This document shows positions 11,231 to 28,809 of a stretch of DNA of 64,000 nt, one piece after another. The stretch is from assembly GCF_963924675.1 (NCBI RefSeq), contig NC_089220.1, positions 116,514,697 to 116,578,696 on the forward strand, in the 5' to 3' direction. Origin of the DNA: Phocoena phocoena. Taxonomy: Eukaryota; Chordata; Mammalia; Artiodactyla; Phocoenidae. The notes below the pieces were generated by a model. That model ran no database searches. It worked only from the letters and a program-made list of their open reading frames with translations, and was not told where the DNA came from. Position numbers and translations under genes: made by a program. The stretch's first letter is position 1. Every line of letters starts with the position of its first letter.

Positions 11231-13149
11231 TACCTTTCGAGCCCCACAGACTTGTCTGTGGCCACCCCGAGTCTGTCCTCCCCCTCTTGGGGGGGCTGGC
11301 TGGAGCCTGGAGGGAGGGGGTCGGCGTGGGCCAGGGCCCAGGAGAATGGGCGGTTTTCCATTCCCGGCCCAGGGCCTCCCTGCAGGTTCCTTGGCCTGCC
11401 TGGTTCTGACCCCTCCCGCATTCCCCTGCGGAGCCCCTGCCGTCTCCAGGAAGCCCAGGGCCCAGCCACCTCCCTTGAGCCTGCCAGAGGTTGAGCCTGT
11501 CACCCTCGGCCTCCCAGAAGACCAGGCCTAAGCCAAGGGACCTCTGACCCTAGGGTGGGGAAACTGGGCTGGGCCTCTGTCCTGGTGGAGGTGACACTGG
11601 GCATTAGGACCATGCCCCACCTCCTGGCAGCCTTGTCAGCCCCTTTTCCCAGGCTCCTCAGGGCCCAGCCAGGTGTCAGGAAGGGGCGTGTCCAGCCACT
11701 AGATTCTTGGAGCTTAACTAGGGGTTTATCTTCTCTCCTGTTTTGTAGACCGGGGGACTGAGGCTTAAAGGGGGAGTTGCTATCCCAGGCCTCTGGCAGA
11801 GTTAGGCTGTCTGTCCTTTCATCCCCCCGGCCCTGCAGAGCTGGACTGCTGTGGGCAGGGAGAAACCAGCCAGGTGCCTTTACCCACCAGGGACATAAGC
11901 CCCCAGCTTGGCCCATGGGTCCTTGTGGGGTGAGCACGTGCTCCCCTACAGAGGGCTAGAGAGAAGGGAGAGGGCTTCCGGCCCCGGCTCTGCCTGGGTC
12001 TGGGCTCGGGCAGTATTGGCACTGCCCGTGGGATTTCCCCCTGGTGCCTGAGGCTGGGTCCCACTGAGGGATGCGGTGAGTGTGTGGGGCACCCATGGGG
12101 TGCAGCCCTGGTGCTGAGCTGAAGCAGCCTGGTGGTCATTCCTGACCCCTCCCTCCTATACACCTTTGGCTCAGCTGGTGAATGGGATCTGGATGGGGAA
12201 GGCGAGAGCCCTGTTTCCACAAGGAGCACCCTTCAGCCTTGGCATGGGAACATTGTCAGAGTGGGGACACCCAGGGTGTCTCTTCCAAGCTCCCTACACC
12301 CTGGTGTTCCCAGTGTCTTTCTTGGTGGGGCCCCAGCAGGAGCAGGGTGAAGGCAGCAGGAAGGAGGCTGGGACTGTGGCAGGATCCTTTTGCTGCTGGA
12401 AGTGTGGGAGGTTCCCTGGAGGATACTTAGCCGTGTCTGGGGCCCCTTGGGGCTGCTAGCAGTTTTGTCCCACTCAGGCCTCTGCCCTTGATTTAGAGTT
12501 GTTTCCGGTTGCCCTGACATGCACAGTGGAGGGGACACAGATGTGTTGGGCCTGTGAGGCTCCCCTCACCCAGCCCTAACTTCCTTGCCAGCCTGAGGGC
12601 CTGGGGCTGAAGCCTGACATGGTTGGACGCCTGTGAGCTGTTGGGTGCAGGCCGGGGCCCCAAGACCCTTGTAGAAAGGGGTCTGGCTTCAGGCAAGCAT
12701 GTGTGCAGGGCTTCACTTTTTATGTGGCGAGCTTGGTGTCTTCCTCCCTGCTCTTCTCTCTGCCTTGGGTCTGGGACAGAGAAGGACCAGAAGACGGTCC
12801 CCAGCACTGCTGCAGAGGGCACCAGGCCCCAAGGGGTTGAGCCATCACAGAGCAGACCAGAGTACAGGCAGAGACAGAGGCCCAGGGCTCACAGTGTGAC
12901 GTGGCTGCCCCAACAAGCCTGATCTGGCAGGACGGCTTGGGTCCAGTCCTGAGCTTGTTCTTTGGGAGGTTTTGAACCTCACTGGCCCCAAAGGTGTTTG
13001 GTCTGGGAACAAGAAGGTAGGGAAGCACCCTCATGTGTCTGAGGGGCTGTCCCAAATCAGAAAGGCCATCCCTTGATGTCCCAGACACCAGGACCAGAGC
13101 TGGGTGGCAGGTGGGTCCCCAGGAAGCAAATCTGAGCTCAGAAAACTAC

Positions 13150-13430
13150 GTATGTAGGTAAATAGTATTAGGGTTCTTAATTTAGAAAGTAACAAAACAG
13201 CACTACAGAAAATTTAGAGCACAGAAAATTCACCCACTGTTTCTTCACCGGCACAGTGACTGTTAGTATCTTGGAGCTCCCAGCCAGTCTTTTCCTGATC
13301 TTTTTTGCTTTGTCGCTGTTTTCATTTGGGTATGCGTGCCATCACACTTTTTTTCATTTAATACCATATCTGGGCATTTTCTCATGTTGCTACACAATCT
13401 GTGCAACTTTGCTCCTAAAAAGCTACAAAA
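13150..13430. repeat. Old LINE-like AT-rich fragment
   Basis: Contains 'atatctgggcattttctcatg' and similar AT-rich text resembling old L1 3'-end sequence. Family and strand are uncertain. Confidence 0.4.
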
Positions 13431-16400
13431 TATTCCCGAAAGCTCTGCCGCAGCAACCTTACCCCAACCCTCTTACCAAGCTTGTGCATTGTTGTTTCCC
13501 GTCTGTTGCTGTTGTAATTGTTGTTACTGCAGGCCCCCAAAGCAGCTGAGGGTATTGGAGAGAGTGGGCAGCTTGGCACCCAACCAACGTGATTCCAGGC
13601 CCAGCTGTGCCATTTAGGCCAGGGAAGAGGGACCTTGGACAGGTCATCCTTTGAGCCAGAGTTCCTTTATATACACAACAGGGACGGTGATACCTACTTC
13701 AGAGGGGAGTGTGCGGACACGGAACTAACTAACCAAGGTACTAGAAGGTGCCTGGCACACCCCCTGGCATCCACTAGGCGCTCTGTGAGAAGGCGTAGGC
13801 TTTGCTGAAGGAGTGCCCACTGCAGGCTGCCTCAGCGTGTGCAGAGGACACCTGGGCCAGGGCTGGCTGATGGCTTACCTAGCCAAGGGTGGTCTCTGCC
13901 CAGGGAGCCCTTCAGAAACCCTGTGTTCAGAAACTGCTCTGGCCAGTATCCTGTCCCCCATCTCTGCCTTCCCCCGTCCCCATCACCATGTGGAAGGTGG
14001 GCTACTGGTTGGTTTCTGGGGCCTGGCCCTACCCATTCTCCCTCTGTTCTTTCAGCATCAGAGCTGAATGGACAAGGCTTTTTCTCTGAGAGCCTGGCTG
14101 CCTCCTGTCCCCCAGCTTCAACTACTTCCTAGGCCAGCCCCACATTTCCCCAGTGGAGATAGAGGCCTACTTTTCCTGGGAAAACTGAGTCTTAGCAAGG
14201 AACCCCGGCATCCGGAGCCCCAAGCCAGGGACAGCCATGCCAGCCTCATCCTCCTGCCCAGTGGCTGGGGAAGGGAAGAAAGTTGGGGTCAGAGGCAGAG
14301 ATTCTAGAGCCTCCCAGCTGGGAGTTGAAGGGCAACATAGATGGTCCACAAATCACTAGGGAAGTCTTGTGTGTTAGTGTCCTTCTCTTCAGCAGGTGCT
14401 CCCCAGGTGTAATCTGAGCGTGTACTGCTGTGACATCGCTTACTTCCTCTTGTTCCACGTCTGTGGAGATCAGAGAACTGGGAGTGCCCTGCTAGGGTCA
14501 GCCCATGGACAGTAGGAGGAAAACAGTCTCAGCTTGTCACTCCCAGGGCCTAGGAGACCATAGCCCCAGCTGACCCTGGTATGGCTCAGGACTAACCTAG
14601 GTAGAGGGTCCTCCCCAATGTGGCCCATTCATTGCAGAGGGCTCCCAGGCACATGACCTCGGACTCCGGCCACCAGACTTTTGCCTTTGGAGTGTCCCCC
14701 TCGTCCCTGGTCTTGGCGCAGGGGAGGCGGGCATTACAACTGCCCTCCTGTCCCACAGCTCGGGCTGGGATGAGGTCACAGGGTGCGGTCCTCTCCAAGA
14801 TGCTGGCCTGGCTGGGGTGAGCACTTTGGGAGTTTCTCAGTGCCCCCCCTCCTTGGTTGGGGACAGGATGGGTGGAGGAGGCAGGCCACCCTCCACACCA
14901 GGCAGGGAGCACTGCCTCCCCTCCTCCTCTCCTCTGGGTCCCTTCATCCAAGGGCTGGAAATAGAACCCGCTAAGTAATGATTAAAGTCAAATTCAGACC
15001 TAAAAATAAAGAGCTGGTGAGGAAGAGCTAGCGTGCTCCCTGCGTGGCTGAGGGGAGAAGCAGGCAGGGCGAGGCTCGCTTCGGGGGGCCAAGCCCTGCT
15101 ACCCGGGAGAGGCCAGAGCCTGCTGGGGGACCAGGAGTACTCCACTAACTGGGGGGCGTCTCTTGTGTCAGGCATGATGCAGCCCGTACCAATCAGGGTC
15201 AGACTGGCAGGACCAGGGAGAGAATCCCATTTTTCCCGTGGAGAAACTGAGGCCTGGGAGGGACAAGTGGTTTGTCCAGCGACTGTCCAAAGAGCTCCCC
15301 TTGGCAGGCCCCCAGGGACCTGAGGGCCCCATGCAGCCCAGCTCGCCCTTCTGCCAGCTCAGTTTCTCTTCCTGGTTTTGAGGTACTGTGATGAGGGTAG
15401 CTTCTCATCACACACCAGCTCTGTACGCCTCAGTGGGACTGGGCCTCCAACCGCAGCTTCCCTCCGCCTCCCCCTCCCCCTCCCCTTCCGTGGTCTAGGC
15501 CCCTAGAAGCAGGAGAGGCTGCCTGGTGCCCCCCTCCTCCCCGCGGGTCCTCCTCTGCACAGTCGGAAGCCTTGTGGGTGGGTAAAAACCTGGGTGTCAT
15601 CTGACGCCTGCACACCCAGGCTGCTGCTTCTCAGCCCTGCCCAGCCCAGTTGCTTGCTCCCCAGCCGGCCGGACGTCTGTGGCCCATGCTGTCAGGGAGG
15701 CTGGAGGGGAGAGGAGAGAAGGAACCCTGAGGCCCCCCTGCCGACCAATAGCAGAGGCCAGAGTCAGAGAGGAGTCAGTCAGTAGGGAGAGGCCTGTGGT
15801 TCCAACTTCCTGGCAGGGCTCCGGGGAGCTCAGAAGCTGGGGATCTGCGTAGGCTGGAGCAGCCAGGAGGGCTTCCTGGAGAGGAAGGGCCATGAAAATC
15901 AAGAAGCGTTTGAGAAACAGACAGGGTAGGGGCAGAGGTCCTTGCTTAGAGCTCCTCCACTCTCTAGGGCTGCTGGCTTCTCTAGTTGCTGTGCGAGGCA
16001 CGGTATGGCACATACTCTGTGCGAGGCACGGTATGGCACAGATGTGACCCATCCTTCCCAGGGCAGGAGGGCCGATCTCTGGGTGGACCTCCTCTCAGCT
16101 GCCCACTCGCACCTCTCTGTCCAGGGTGTCATCTGTCTTGCCCAAGGAAAGGGTGGAGGGGTTTTCTCCCGACCAGGTTCAGACAAATCTGAGCTGAAAT
16201 CTTTGCTCTACCCCTTGGAAGCTGGGTGATCCTCCTCAGCCTGGCTCCTCCTCTGTCAAACAGATCAGCAGTAAAACCTCATGGGGTTTTTTGGAGGATT
16301 AAGTAACTAAGGCAGGATTGGGTCAGTAGGCTCTCACTCTTCATGCTTTCATTTTTACAGTCCATCCCGTGGGGCGAGGGTGTTGGTAACCCTTCTCCCT

Positions 16401-16481
16401 ACACTGGGTAGCAAGACTGTACGTCCTTTGAGTTGGGCCCCCTCAGCTTTACCTTCTGAGCCATGTGTTCTCGGGGTCCCA

Positions 16482-16554
16482 GTTCTGAGATGGGGAGACC
16501 AGGAATCTGGTGGCCAGCTCACCGGCCTCTGGGCCGCAATCTCCCCACCTGTAA
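16482..16554 (-). ncRNA. Diverged hairpin at the miR-4513 locus
   Basis: Read on the minus strand, a 5' arm containing ggtggggaga can pair with a 3' arm containing tctccccatc, and the flanks (ttacaggtgggg, ggtctccccatctcagaac) resemble the human MIR4513 precursor, which I recall lying in CSK intron 1. The loop looks shorter. The 5'-arm bases corresponding to the human seed read gattgcg rather than gactgac, so the human mature microRNA is not conserved. This is most likely an orthologous but non-equivalent hairpin. Human sequence is from memory. Confidence 0.4.
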
Positions 16555-16871
16555 CGTGCCTAGGGGACTTTGGGGTGAGGGACAAGGACGCTCTGGTTTT
16601 GAAGGGTTCGTTGGAGGTGGTTTTTAAGGGTTCATTGGAGGTCAGTGCTGAGAGGCTGTATGTAAATGTAGGCAAATGAAGATGCAAAGACCACAGCCTG
16701 TGCTGAGGTGGGTGGCGGAACAGAGGCTTGGAGTCCCCACTGCCCAGTGCATGTAGGTAATTAGGCTCCTGAGCGGTAATTAGAAACCTTTCTGGGCCAG
16801 GAGTGTCAGCCTCAGGCTGCAGCAGCGCCTGGGGAAGGCGGCTCCCCTTACTAGCCTCCTCTAGCTCCAGG

Positions 16872-16886
16872 CCCCCCCCCCCCCCC
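16872..16886. repeat. C15 homopolymer
   Basis: Fifteen consecutive C residues within CSK intron 1. Such tracts vary in length and are prone to sequencing error. Confidence 0.95.
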
Positions 16887-18559
16887 GAGCCATTGGGGGG
16901 CAGGAAAAAAGCCAGTGAGTTGCTGTAATTTGGTTTTTAACACTTTGCAGCCATTAAACTCACCCCTCCCCTTAGGGCAGGGGTGCTGGATGCTGAGGGA
17001 ACCCTGGGGGTGAGGGTGGGGCAGCTCACACTGGAGACAAAGTGGGACCGTCCATCCTTCCAGCCCTCTCCTGACCCCCGGGGAGGTTCAGGCCTCTCCA
17101 AGGGTCTTGTGCCCAATTCTGCAGCTGCCCAGCTGAGGGCTCTGGGACCACCCATCTGGCTCAGTGGGAACCAGCCTCCAGCCCATGGCCTGGTGTGTCG
17201 CCAGGGGCATCACAGTGCCGTCAGCCTGGGTGCCCTGTGCTTCTAGAACCAGAGGTGGGGCTGATTTTACTGCTGCCAAACCAGCCCAGCTGCTGTTGGT
17301 GCCCCGCCCTCCTCAGGTGTCTTTCGGAGGGGCGTGGCCAATCAGAAACGCAGAGCTGTGTGCCAGACTGCCTGGGTTCAGAGCCTCTGTTGACCCTCAC
17401 CCGCCTCACCCTGAGCCTCCTCCAGCCTTCATTAACTCTCTCTGTACCACGGTTTGAAATCCTAATCCTGGCCGGATCTAGCACAGTCGCTTCTACCTGA
17501 GATCCTCCCCTCCCCTCCCCCTCTTCCTGGAAGCCTTCCCCAGCGGCCTTTGTCTGTCTCCTCTGCCGAGGCACCAAGCACACCTGGCCCTGGCTGACCA
17601 GCTGGTAGCCAGGAGGGCTGGAGCAGGGCTGGGCACAGAGGAGAGATGCCGAGTAGCATTCCTGGGGTCCCAGGGGCAGGACCTCCTGGGCCCTTCCCCC
17701 CTCCTGTCCCTCCTGGCCACCACACATGGAGCTGGGCTCACAGGGAGACTCTTGAAACAGTGGCTCAAAGAATAAGAGGGCAAGGTGGACCTGCTTGTTG
17801 CCTCTGGGGGCTGCCCTGCCCCGCAGAGGCTCCAGCTGGGTCCTGTGGCAGGACCAGAGTCTCTGGGGGCCATGGCCCCCAGAGTTCCCCCAGGTCTCTT
17901 GTGCACTTCCCTTTTCAGTGGCTATTTTTAGCTGGGTGTAAACAGTTACTGAAGGCTCCCACGCCCCATTAGGCAGTGGAGTTTTGGTGAGGGGGGCAGG
18001 GCAGGAGCCCCTTAACCTACACTGGCCCTCAGCACGTGCTAGGCTGTGAGGGTCTACAGCTTCCCCAAGGCAGGGAAAGGGCAGTTGCTGGGCTTCCCCC
18101 CTGCCTGCCAGCCTGGGCTCCCAAGAAAGGCCTGCCTGAGGCTGTGGTCACTGACCTCAGCGCTTGGGCACAATGCCCAGCCTGTTCCTGGGACCCCAGC
18201 ACAAGAACTCCTGGGAGCAGGGTTTGGGGCAGGAAGTCGGAGTGAAAGCCCCCTGTCCCCCAGCCCTGTGGGGGTGGGGTGGCAGCCGCTGTCCCTTTGG
18301 GGTTAAGTATAGTCCTGTCGGTTATGGGACCGCAGTGTGGTGCAGCCAGCCTAGCTCCCCCTGTTGTTTGTTGGTTCATTCATTCATTCAGCACTAACGT
18401 GCTGAGCAGCCGCCCTGGGCCCGGCTGTCCTCCTGCAGGGGCTCCCGGGCCAGGGTCAGTGAGCTTCTCGCTGGAGCAGGGGGCATGAGAGGCTCTGGAG
18501 GCCCGGAGCAGCCACCACAGCTGGGGAGCCACGGAAGGCTCCTGGCACAAGTGGTTTTC

Positions 18560-19970
18560 AAAAAGTTATTGATTTTCTTACTAATCTTATTTTTAGGGAG
18601 AAGGTAATAGATGCATGTGGTTAAAAAAACAAAAGTTAAAAGAACAAAATAGCAAATATACAACGAACAGTAAGTTTCCCTTGAACTTGATACTTACTAC
18701 TCCTTCCCATTCCCAGAGACAACCTCTGTTATCAGTTTCTTCTATCTTTCAGAGATAATCCGTGCATATCTAAGGTTAGGGGTGAATGGTATGTCCTTTT
18801 AAAAAACAGTAATTTGTAAAATACCATGGGTGATGTCCTGCACCCTGCTTTTTCTTCGGTCTTTGAGTATTTCAGACCTACCAAAAAGCTGAAATAATGG
18901 TATAATGAACACCCATGTATACTTTACCCAGCTTCACCAGTTCTTAAGATTTTGCCACATTCGCTTTACCTCCTCTTTTATATACATGGACATATGTGTA
19001 TACGTATTTTTTTTTTGCTGATTTATTTGAGTGTTAGTTGCAGGCATCGTACCTTTCTCTCCTGAGTACTTTATCGTGTATCTCTTACATAATCACAGTA
19101 CCATGATCACACCTAAGAAAATTAACATTAATTCCATAACATTATCTAACATTTTCATTTCCCCAGTTGTCCCCAAATGATCTTTACAGCTATTTTTTCC
19201 CTCTGATCCAGAATCTTATTCAGAATCACTCATGGAATCTTGCTGTCATGTGTCTTTTCTTTTCTTTTTTTCTTTTGCAGCTTTGTTGAGATATAATTGC
19301 GATTTAATGTTGTGTAAGTTTAAGGTATACAGTGTGACGATTTGATATATGTGCATATTGTGAAACGATTACCACAGTGAGGTTACTTAACACTTCACCT
19401 CACATAATTACCATTTTGTTGTTGTGTCATGTTTCTTTTGTGTCTTGTTTAATCCAGAACATTCCCCAGCCTTTGTTTGTTTTGTCTTTTATGACATTGA
19501 CTCTAAGAGTCCAGGCCGGTTATTTGGTCTCTGCCTGCCTACGTCTTCCTGATTGGAGTCAGGTTAAGCAACTCTGCGGGGCCCATCGCACAGAGGATGC
19601 TGTGCCCTCCTTAGTGCAGGAGGCACGCGGTGTGCGCCTCTCATTATTGGTGATGCTTAATTTGATCACTCGGTTAACGAGGTATCTGCCACATCTCCCT
19701 GTGGTGGAGGTGCTTTTTCCTCTCTCTGATTAATCTGGAGGGTGGTACTTAGATGCCATGTCACTGTCCTATTCCCCCAGCAACGTTTCCTTCGTGACTT
19801 GAGCTGGCTTTTTGCCATTTCTACTTACTCTATCATGGGGAGGTTTCTGTATCAGCACCCGGAGATCCGTCCTGGCCCCATAACAGCTGGAGTTGTGTTG
19901 TTGCCTTTTCAGGCTATCTGGTCACATATTTACTTGGTTCTTTATTAACGGACATAAAGGTTGTCTCCCA
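18560..19970. repeat. Cluster of ancient L1-like remnants
   Basis: An abrupt AT-rich block in GC-rich intron 1. Segments resemble old L1 3'-UTR text on either strand: 'gtataatgaacacccatgta...cccagcttcaccagttcttaagattttgcc' (about 18900-18960) and 'ttgttgagatataattgcgattta...gtgtgacgatttgatata' (about 19280-19400). The first family recurs at about 32180-32290. Subfamilies cannot be fixed by eye. Confidence 0.55.
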
Positions 19971-20929
19971 ATCTCTTGCTACAACAAACAGTACTGCAGG
20001 GACTGTCCTACTACATTTTCTTAGGCACACGTGCAACCCCTGAAGGTTGAGTGGAGGTTCCTTGGGTAGAGAAGGGGGAAGGAGTGGAGAGGGAATGCCA
20101 AGGCGGGAAGGTGGGTGGGGTACCAGGGTCCTAGGAGCAGCGGGTGAGAAGGGGATCTGGTTCAGGTGCTGGAGAGCCAGTGAGTCCCAGAAGGGTCAAG
20201 GGACTTTCCCAAGGTCACACAACAAGTTGGTGGCAGAGCCAGGAACAGGACTCAGAGCCCTTGACTCCCGGGACAATGTTCCTGCACTTCTTCCACAAAG
20301 TGGCCTGAAACAAGGTTCACATAACCCTGGAAGGGCCCCTCTGTGCCTAATCAAGGCCTGACTAGAGGCCTAGGTTCGCAGTAGCCCCTCCCAGCCACTC
20401 TGACTCTTGGCCTCTGACCTGGAAGGGGATAGCCCAGCTGGACCCTCAGAGCCCTAAGGACGGGACCTTCCTGGCCTCGTGACTTCGCCAGGGAGGAGCC
20501 ATCAGAGAGGGTCTGCAGCTCCTGCTGGCAGGATTTCTGTGGGAAGAAAGCAGGCTTCAGAACAGCCCTGGGAGCTGTAGGGCTGTCACCAGCCCATTGT
20601 ACAGATGGGGAAACTGAGTCCTGAAGTCATAGCCGGTAGAGCAAAGGGGAGAGTCTAGCTCCTCCCTCTCGTTTCCACATCTGTCAAAACCCAGACCCTC
20701 AAGGAAGGCCACCCTGACCCTCCTGGCCTTGCCCCTTCCTCTGAGCACTGCTTGATTCTCCCTCTTCCCTTGCACTCTCTTCTCGAGGCCAGTGTGGTCC
20801 CCGCCTGCTGGCAGCCCCCGCATGGTGCGTGCACATAAGGCAGGAGGCACCAGGGCTGGGGGTCCAACTGGCCTGCTGGCTCAGGCACATGACATCTGCG
20901 TGGGGCAGGATGCTCACTGGAGGTGTAGC

Positions 20930-21085
20930 CTCAGGTGAGGCCACTTGCCTCTCAGCCTGGCTCATCTGTAAAATGGGGATAATAATAGCCTCTCCCTCTC
21001 AGTTGTCAGAGGATTTGATGAGCCATAACGTGCCAAGGACAGGGCGCAGCACAGAGTAAGTGCTCAGCAAACAGGACCTATTATT
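20930..21085 (+). repeat. MIR SINE
   Basis: Sense MIR: 'catctgtaaaatggggataataatagcctctc', 'aggatttgatgagccataacgtgcc', 'agagtaagtgctcagcaaac', then an ATT-rich end. It lies in CSK intron 1. Confidence 0.75.
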
Positions 21086-22089
21086 ATTTTTGTTATTATC
21101 ATCTAGTCAGTGGGGAGGCGGCAGCAGCAGCAGCTGCAGGCCTGCAGGGGAGGGAGTGTTTGCAAACTGACAGCTGGGAGGGTGACTAATGGTGCCTCAG
21201 CCTCCTCGCCCTCTCTCCCTTGGTGGTGGTGAATCTTGCGAGGGAGGGGGAGGCGAGGGGATGTGGAGAGCTGGCAGAGCCCCTATTCAGAAGGTCTTGA
21301 AGGTTGGGGACCCAGCCAGCCACAGAGGGACCCCAGTTCAAGTTCCGGACCATCGCCCCTAACTAGCTGTGCGACGTAGGGCAAGTTGTTCAAACCTCAT
21401 GAGCCTCAGTTTCCATTTCTACAAAATGGGGGCAAGAGGAGCTCACGGCTCCCACATGTGGTTCTTGGGAGCCTGGAGGTGCTTCCTATACTCATGGTGG
21501 CTCAGTCGTGTCAATGTATGTGTGTGTAGGGGAGTCCGGGCTCATCCTTCTTGTGCCCCAGGCTCCCTGCCCAGATGGCAGAGGTTGACGGGCTGCCCTT
21601 GGGACAGGAAGCACTATGTATGCCGGGAGGAAGGGAAGCCTGGAAGTGGGGCCTGGATGCAGTGGTGCTTCTCCCCACCTCTGTTCTCCCCGACTCCTTC
21701 TGGTCTCCAAGACCACATACTCCCCTGCTGAGGCCCACAGACCCCATGGCCCTCAGAAGCAAACCCTGTTTCCTCACGTCAGCGTTTGAAGCCCCCGCAT
21801 CCCTGCAAGTTTTGTGCCAGGCGGACCCAGTACACACGGTCTCCTGCCGCAGACTGACAGGGTGCTCAGACCGTCAGGGTCTGTTTCCCGCCCTCCTCAC
21901 CATGGGCTTCCAGCCTGGGATGCCCCTGCCTTTTTTAGCCCTCTAGCCTTCAGGGCTCAGCTCCAGCGCTCCTTCCTCCAGGAAGCCCACCTAAGCTCTG
22001 CAGTCCTCACTCACCTCACACCCCTAGGCACTTGCCCCCTTCCAGTCACTGCATCCTCCAAGGGGAGTCGCCATCCTGCACTGGAAAAT

Positions 22090-22330
22090 CCCCTGACTGT
22101 GGAGTTTATACAAATGGAATCACAAGGCATGTGTGCTTTCTGTCTGGCGTCTTGGTTAGCATGTTCAGATGCATCAGTGTTGTTTCCTAGCTGTAGTTTA
22201 TTCATGTTTACTGCTGGCCAGTACTCAGTGAATGTACACAGTTTAGCCATCTCACTCCTCATGGGCGTCTGGGCAGTTCCCAGTGTGAGGTTTGCTACAG
22301 ACCGTGCTGCTGTGTGTGCTCTTGTACCTG
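22090..22330. repeat. Old L1-like fragment
   Basis: 'tacaaatggaatcacaaggcatgtgtgctttctgtctggcg' and 'gtagtttattcatgtttactgctgg' match the general pattern of old L1 3' ends. Family uncertain; in CSK intron 1. Confidence 0.4.
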
Positions 22331-22881
22331 TGTCAGCAGTGCCTGCCCTGTTCTCTCTTGGGTGTGTGCTGGGAAGTAGGGCTGCCAGGCCATGGGGTTG
22401 GCATACATTTGGCTTCAGAGATACTGCCTGGGTGAGTTTTTATAGGTGACAGAACTAAGAGGCCCACAGAGGACAAGGGACTTTCCCAAGGTCCCAAGCA
22501 CCTTCCCCAGGTTCACAGCTGCCCTGTGGTCCCCCACAGACCACTTAGCTGATATCCAGCCATGGGGGGCTGGTGGGGCAGGCACTACTCACCCACTACG
22601 CTTTGTAGCCTCTGTTGGTCACTCCAAGGGCTGTAAGGCCACGATGGGCTCAGGGTTGACGGCCCTCTGTCCTTGGGGGTCCTCAGCCCTCATCCCCTGC
22701 CTCCTCCCCTGCCCCGTGCCCTCAGCCTGCTGAGACTGGAAAGGACAGCCCTTGCCCCAGGTCCCAGCTCTGGAAGCCTCTGGCATCTGTTCGCATTGCT
22801 ATGGGGAAGGAGTAGGGTCTCAGTGATGGAGGGAACCATCTCCTCTCACAGCCTTCCCTCAATCTTCCCCTCTCCCCACAG

Positions 22882-27197
<4,316 letters not shown>

Positions 27198-27872
27198 CTG
27201 CCGGCCTCCGCCCAGGTCGGGGGCCTGTGGGGACTGAACCCAGAGAGATTGCGGACCTGGTGCCCCACTCGCTGGGCCCAAACCCGAACTGAGCCCAGCA
27301 GGACCGTGGGCCTCTTTTCTCTGTCGCAGCCTGCGCCCCTTCTGGCCCCCGGAGACCCCGCCTAGGCCTGGCACCTTCTCTCATGGACCCACCTGTGGGG
27401 CTTTGGGAACCCCGCCCAAGGGCCAAGAAGGGAGGAGGCTGAGGAGCCCTACTGGGGTCAGGCTCCCCCTGGCCTCCCGTATCTCGCCTTCTTAGAGTTT
27501 TATCCCTTTCCTTTTTTGAGATTTTTTTCCGTGTGTTTATTTTTTATTATTTTTCAAGATAAGGAGAAAGAAAGTACCCAGCAAATGGGCATTTTACAAG
27601 AAGTACGAATCTTATTTTTCCTGTCCTGCCCACAAGGGTTGGGGAGACCAGGCCCCTCTCTAGGGACACATCGCCCCAGCCTCGTTCCCCACCCCGTGTT
27701 CCTTGTCCGTGTTGCCTCGGTCGCCCCGTGTCTGCGCTTGACCATGTTGCACTGTTTGCATGCGCCCGAGGCAGACGTCTGTCAGGGGCTTGGAGTCCGT
27801 GTGCCGCTGCCGCCCGCCCACCCGCCGGCCTTGTGAGATGGAATCGTAATAAACCACTCCATGAGGACCCCG
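27198..27872 (+). other. CSK: CSK 3' untranslated region
   Basis: Follows the TGA at 27195-27197 and runs to about 20 nt past the AATAAA at 27848. Contains a T-rich stretch at about 27510-27560. The downstream end is inferred from the poly(A) signal. Confidence 0.7.
27848..27853 (+). terminator. CSK: CSK poly(A) signal AATAAA
   Basis: Canonical AATAAA about 650 nt after the CSK stop, the only strong signal before GC-rich intergenic DNA resumes. The sequence after it is G/T-containing, as expected of a downstream element. Confidence 0.8.
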
Positions 27873-28809
27873 CCGCCCAGTCTCGGCGCTTCCTCCGCCG
27901 AGCCTGCCTGTCCCACCCGGCCTCCCATCCCCGTGCCATCTTGTCCATCCCCCTGTCTCTGTGAGTGAGGCTGTGCTTGCCCTGTGAGTGGGGCGGGGTG
28001 GGGAGCACCGCGGGCAGATGTAGCCGCCGCCTTATGTCAGCTGCACGAGCGAGTGTCCTGTGTCTGCCATGGGAGAGCTCTCACTACCCGCCTCTCCCAG
28101 TGTCCCGCTGCCAGGCAGGTTTGGCCCTGAGGCCGCCCCGGGCTTGGGTCCCGTCCACAGGGTGATGCCTGGGCATCCCGGCCGCCTCTCCTGCCGTGTT
28201 GTTCAGGCCCTCAGCACGAGGAGGGCTGGAGCCACGGACGGGGGAGAAAGCCAGGCCTGACCAGCTGGAGATGGGCTCCCCTTGGTAGGAGGCAGGATAA
28301 ACGTCTGGTGCTTCAGAGGAGATGGTGACCTGGAGTGGGAGGGGGAAGGGGAGACTCTGATACGCTGGTGGTTCTCACAGTCTGCCTAAGATGTAGCACT
28401 GCCGCCCCGTCCCCAGCCCTGTGTGTGCCCAGCCCCGTGCCTGAGGACACAAAGGTGGGGGGGGTCTTCCCCACCGCACCTTGTGGGGCACAGATGGAGA
28501 ACGCGGACCAGCCATGGGGTTTTCTCCTCTCGGGTTCCCCAGGGCCAGTGGTCAGTGTGGAACCTCTGAGGGCAGGCTCACCTCATTCACTGAGACAGGC
28601 AGCAGGGGTGGGGTTCCCCTTGTTGTTGGCACTCCGCGCCCGCCTTTCCTAGCCAGCAAACCCTGAAATCCAGGCAGTTCTGACCTGGCAGTACGCCTCG
28701 CGTCTGCAGCTCCTCGGCCCACCGTGGTCCAGCACCATCACCTCCCACAGCCCAGTGTTGCCACTCCTCACCTCCCCGAGTCCGTTCTGTCTGCACACAG
28801 CCAGACTCA

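Larger units (their letters stand above)
11013..22881 (+). other. CSK: CSK intron 1 (inferred)
   Basis: About 11.9 kb with no recognised coding exon. It holds a diverged miR-4513-like hairpin (16482-16554), a C15 tract (16872-16886), a short tandem duplication (15989-16040), AT-rich old LINE remnants (about 13150-13430, 18560-19970, 22090-22330) and MIR copies. The acceptor at its 3' end is a good pyrimidine tract ending in ccccacag. Confidence 0.55.

Noticed and set aside
21814..22449. 211-codon open frame in CSK intron 1
   Set aside because: It runs through L2- and L1-like repeat text and has no recognisable domain or splice context.
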